In this document: positions 14,330 to 15,125 of the stretch, in pieces
Layout: each line of letters starts with the position of its first letter
Numbering within the stretch: the first letter of the stretch is position 1
Source: UBA5189 sp031362295
GTDB taxonomy: Bacteria; Chloroflexota; Limnocylindria; Limnocylindrales; CSP1-4
Reading direction: 5' to 3'
DNA length: 15,125 nucleotides
NCBI GenBank assembly: GCA_031362295.1
Contig: JANLSG010000199.1
Coordinates: forward strand, 1 to 15,125
Made by a program: the position numbers and the translations under genes
The notes under the pieces: generated by a model
What the model was told of the DNA's origin: nothing
The model's input: only the letters and a program-made list of their open reading frames with translations
Database searches by the model: none

Positions 14330-14342
14330 AGGAGGGATCACC

Positions 14343-14657
14343 TTGGCAACTGCCACGAAGACCGAGACCAAGCTCCAGCCGCTTGGCGATCGCGTCGTCA
14401 TCAAGCCGATGGCACGCGAGGAGATGACCAAGAGCGGCATCGTCCTGCCGGACACCGCCAAGGAGAAGCCCCAGGAAGGGATGATCCTCGCCGTCGGGCC
14501 TGGCGCCTTCGACACCGAGGGCAAGCGCGTCGCGATGGACGTCAAGGTCGGGCAGAAGGTGCTCTACGGCAAGTACGCCGGCACCGAGTTCAAGCTCGAG
14601 GGCGACGACCTGCTCATCGTGAGCCAGAAGGACATCCTCGCCGTCGTCGCCGACTGA
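14343..14657 (+). CDS. groES: Co-chaperonin GroES (Hsp10)
   Basis: A 104-residue co-chaperonin, the heptameric lid of GroEL. Family markers are LQPLGDRVVIKPMAREE, the mobile loop region TKSGIVLPDTAKEKPQ that docks on GroEL, GMILAVGPG, VKVGQKVLYGKYAGTEFKLEGDDLLIVSQKDILAVV. The start is TTG at 14343, chosen because AGGAGGG at 14330-14336 is 6 nt upstream and the conserved block begins 10 residues in; no ATG or GTG fits. The N-terminus (ATATKTETK) is slightly longer than average. It is transcribed from the CIRCE-controlled promoter through the structured leader, with groEL 63 nt downstream. Confidence 0.96.
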   Translation: MATATKTETKLQPLGDRVVIKPMAREEMTKSGIVLPDTAKEKPQEGMILAVGPGAFDTEGKRVAMDVKVGQKVLYGKYAGTEFKLEGDDLLIVSQKDILAVVAD

Positions 14658-14708
14658 CCGTCGCCGATCCCGGCCACTCCACCAAGCAACCAACCGCACG
14701 AAAACCCT

Positions 14709-14723
14709 GGAGGGATCACCTTG
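14709..14723 (+). promoter_or_regulatory. groEL ribosome site and TTG start, copy of the groES one
   Basis: The 17-nt block GGAGGGATCACCTTGGC precedes and enters groEL at 14709-14725 and is identical at 14331-14347 in groES. Both give a strong Shine-Dalgarno, a 6-nt ATCACC spacer and a TTG start followed by an Ala codon. The matching blocks support both TTG starts. Confidence 0.85.
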
Positions 14724-15125
14724 GCCAAGCAGCTGTATTTCGATGAGAACGCCCGTCGCTCGCTGAAGCGCGGCATCGATCGCCTCGCCGACGCGGTGAA
14801 GGTCACGATCGGTCCGAAGGGCCGCAACGTCGTCCTCGACAAGAAGTTCGGGTCGCCGACGATCACCAACGACGGCGTGACCATCGCTCGCGACATCGAG
14901 CTCGAAGATCCGTTCGAGAACTTGGGCGCGCAGCTGCTCAAGGAAGTCGCCACCAAGACCGACGACGTCGCCGTCGATGGCACGACCACCGCGGTCGTGC
15001 TCGGCCAGGCGATGGTCGCCGAGGGCCTCCGCGTCGTGAGCTCCGGCGCCAACCCGATGGTCGTCAAGCGCGGCATCGAGAAGGCGGTCGAGGCGATCGT
15101 CGAGGAGATCAAGCGCGTGTCCCGC
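14721..15125 (+). CDS. groEL: Chaperonin GroEL (Hsp60), N-terminal part, cut by window end
   Basis: The first 135 residues of the ATP-driven chaperonin that folds proteins in a double-ring cage with GroES; the full protein should be about 540 residues and continues past 15125. Visible equatorial-domain markers are AKQLYFDENARRSLKRGIDRLADAVKVTIGPKGRNVVLDKKFG, PTITNDGVTIARDIELEDPFENLGAQLLKEVATKT, and DGTTTAVVLGQA. The nucleotide-binding motif normally reads GDGTT; here it reads VDGTT, with Val85 replacing the near-invariant Gly (E. coli Gly86). The Asp is kept. Start is TTG at 14721 behind GGAGGG. It is co-transcribed with groES under CIRCE/HrcA control. Confidence 0.95.
   Translation, partial: MAKQLYFDENARRSLKRGIDRLADAVKVTIGPKGRNVVLDKKFGSPTITNDGVTIARDIELEDPFENLGAQLLKEVATKTDDVAVDGTTTAVVLGQAMVAEGLRVVSSGANPMVVKRGIEKAVEAIVEEIKRVSR

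Overview
The window is a gene-dense, GC-rich (roughly 70% by eye) bacterial chromosome segment. It looks like core genome, and I see no phage, plasmid or CRISPR genes. Four traits point to a high-GC Terrabacteria lineage: the three-part PurS/PurQ/small-PurL synthase, a PurF carrying the four Fe-S cysteines of the Bacillus type, a CIRCE-controlled groES-groEL pair, and frequent GTG/TTG starts. A Chloroflexota of the Limnocylindria/Ellin6529 kind is my best guess. A deep actinobacterium cannot be excluded from sequence reading alone.

Layout. (1) 21-8286: a tightly packed purine operon, purS-purQ-purL-purF-purM-purNH. Junctions are 4-nt ATGA overlaps or gaps of 2 and 11 nt. It supplies IMP-pathway steps 1, 3, 4, 5, 9 and 10. 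The last gene is one continuous ORF fusing PurN (GAR transformylase) to PurH (AICAR transformylase/IMP cyclohydrolase), so both 10-formyl-THF-dependent steps sit on one chain. (2) 8309-8749: a small NTF2/SnoaL-like protein, possibly translated from a leaderless message. (3) 8750-8986: a structured intergenic region with a strong hairpin. (4) 8987-10630: metG, with an intact KMSKS loop but a non-canonical HIGH motif (GLHT). (5) 10676-11038: a VOC-fold protein. (6) 11039-11397: a convergent intergenic stretch holding a 29-nt repeat present twice directly and once inverted, then a G-run tract on the minus strand. (7) 11398-12045 (minus): an XRE-type regulator with an extra C-terminal domain. Its 5' end overlaps the 5' end of the divergent tatD gene. 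(8) 12025-14075: tatD followed by a GH3/NagZ-like Tat lipoprotein whose usual catalytic Asp-x-His is changed. (9) 14110-15125: a textbook sigma-70-type promoter plus a perfect CIRCE operator, a long structured leader, groES, and the start of groEL, which runs off the window. Both chaperonin genes use TTG starts behind the same Shine-Dalgarno block.

How it works together: the first half makes purine nucleotides de novo. The second half is housekeeping: methionyl-tRNA charging, a TatD hydrolase, a cell-envelope glycosidase-like protein and HrcA-regulated chaperonins. I did not find a clearly new multi-gene system. The items most worth checking are the PurN-PurH fusion, the altered catalytic motifs in MetG and the NagZ-like protein, the repeat element at 11067-11280, and the structured groESL leader.
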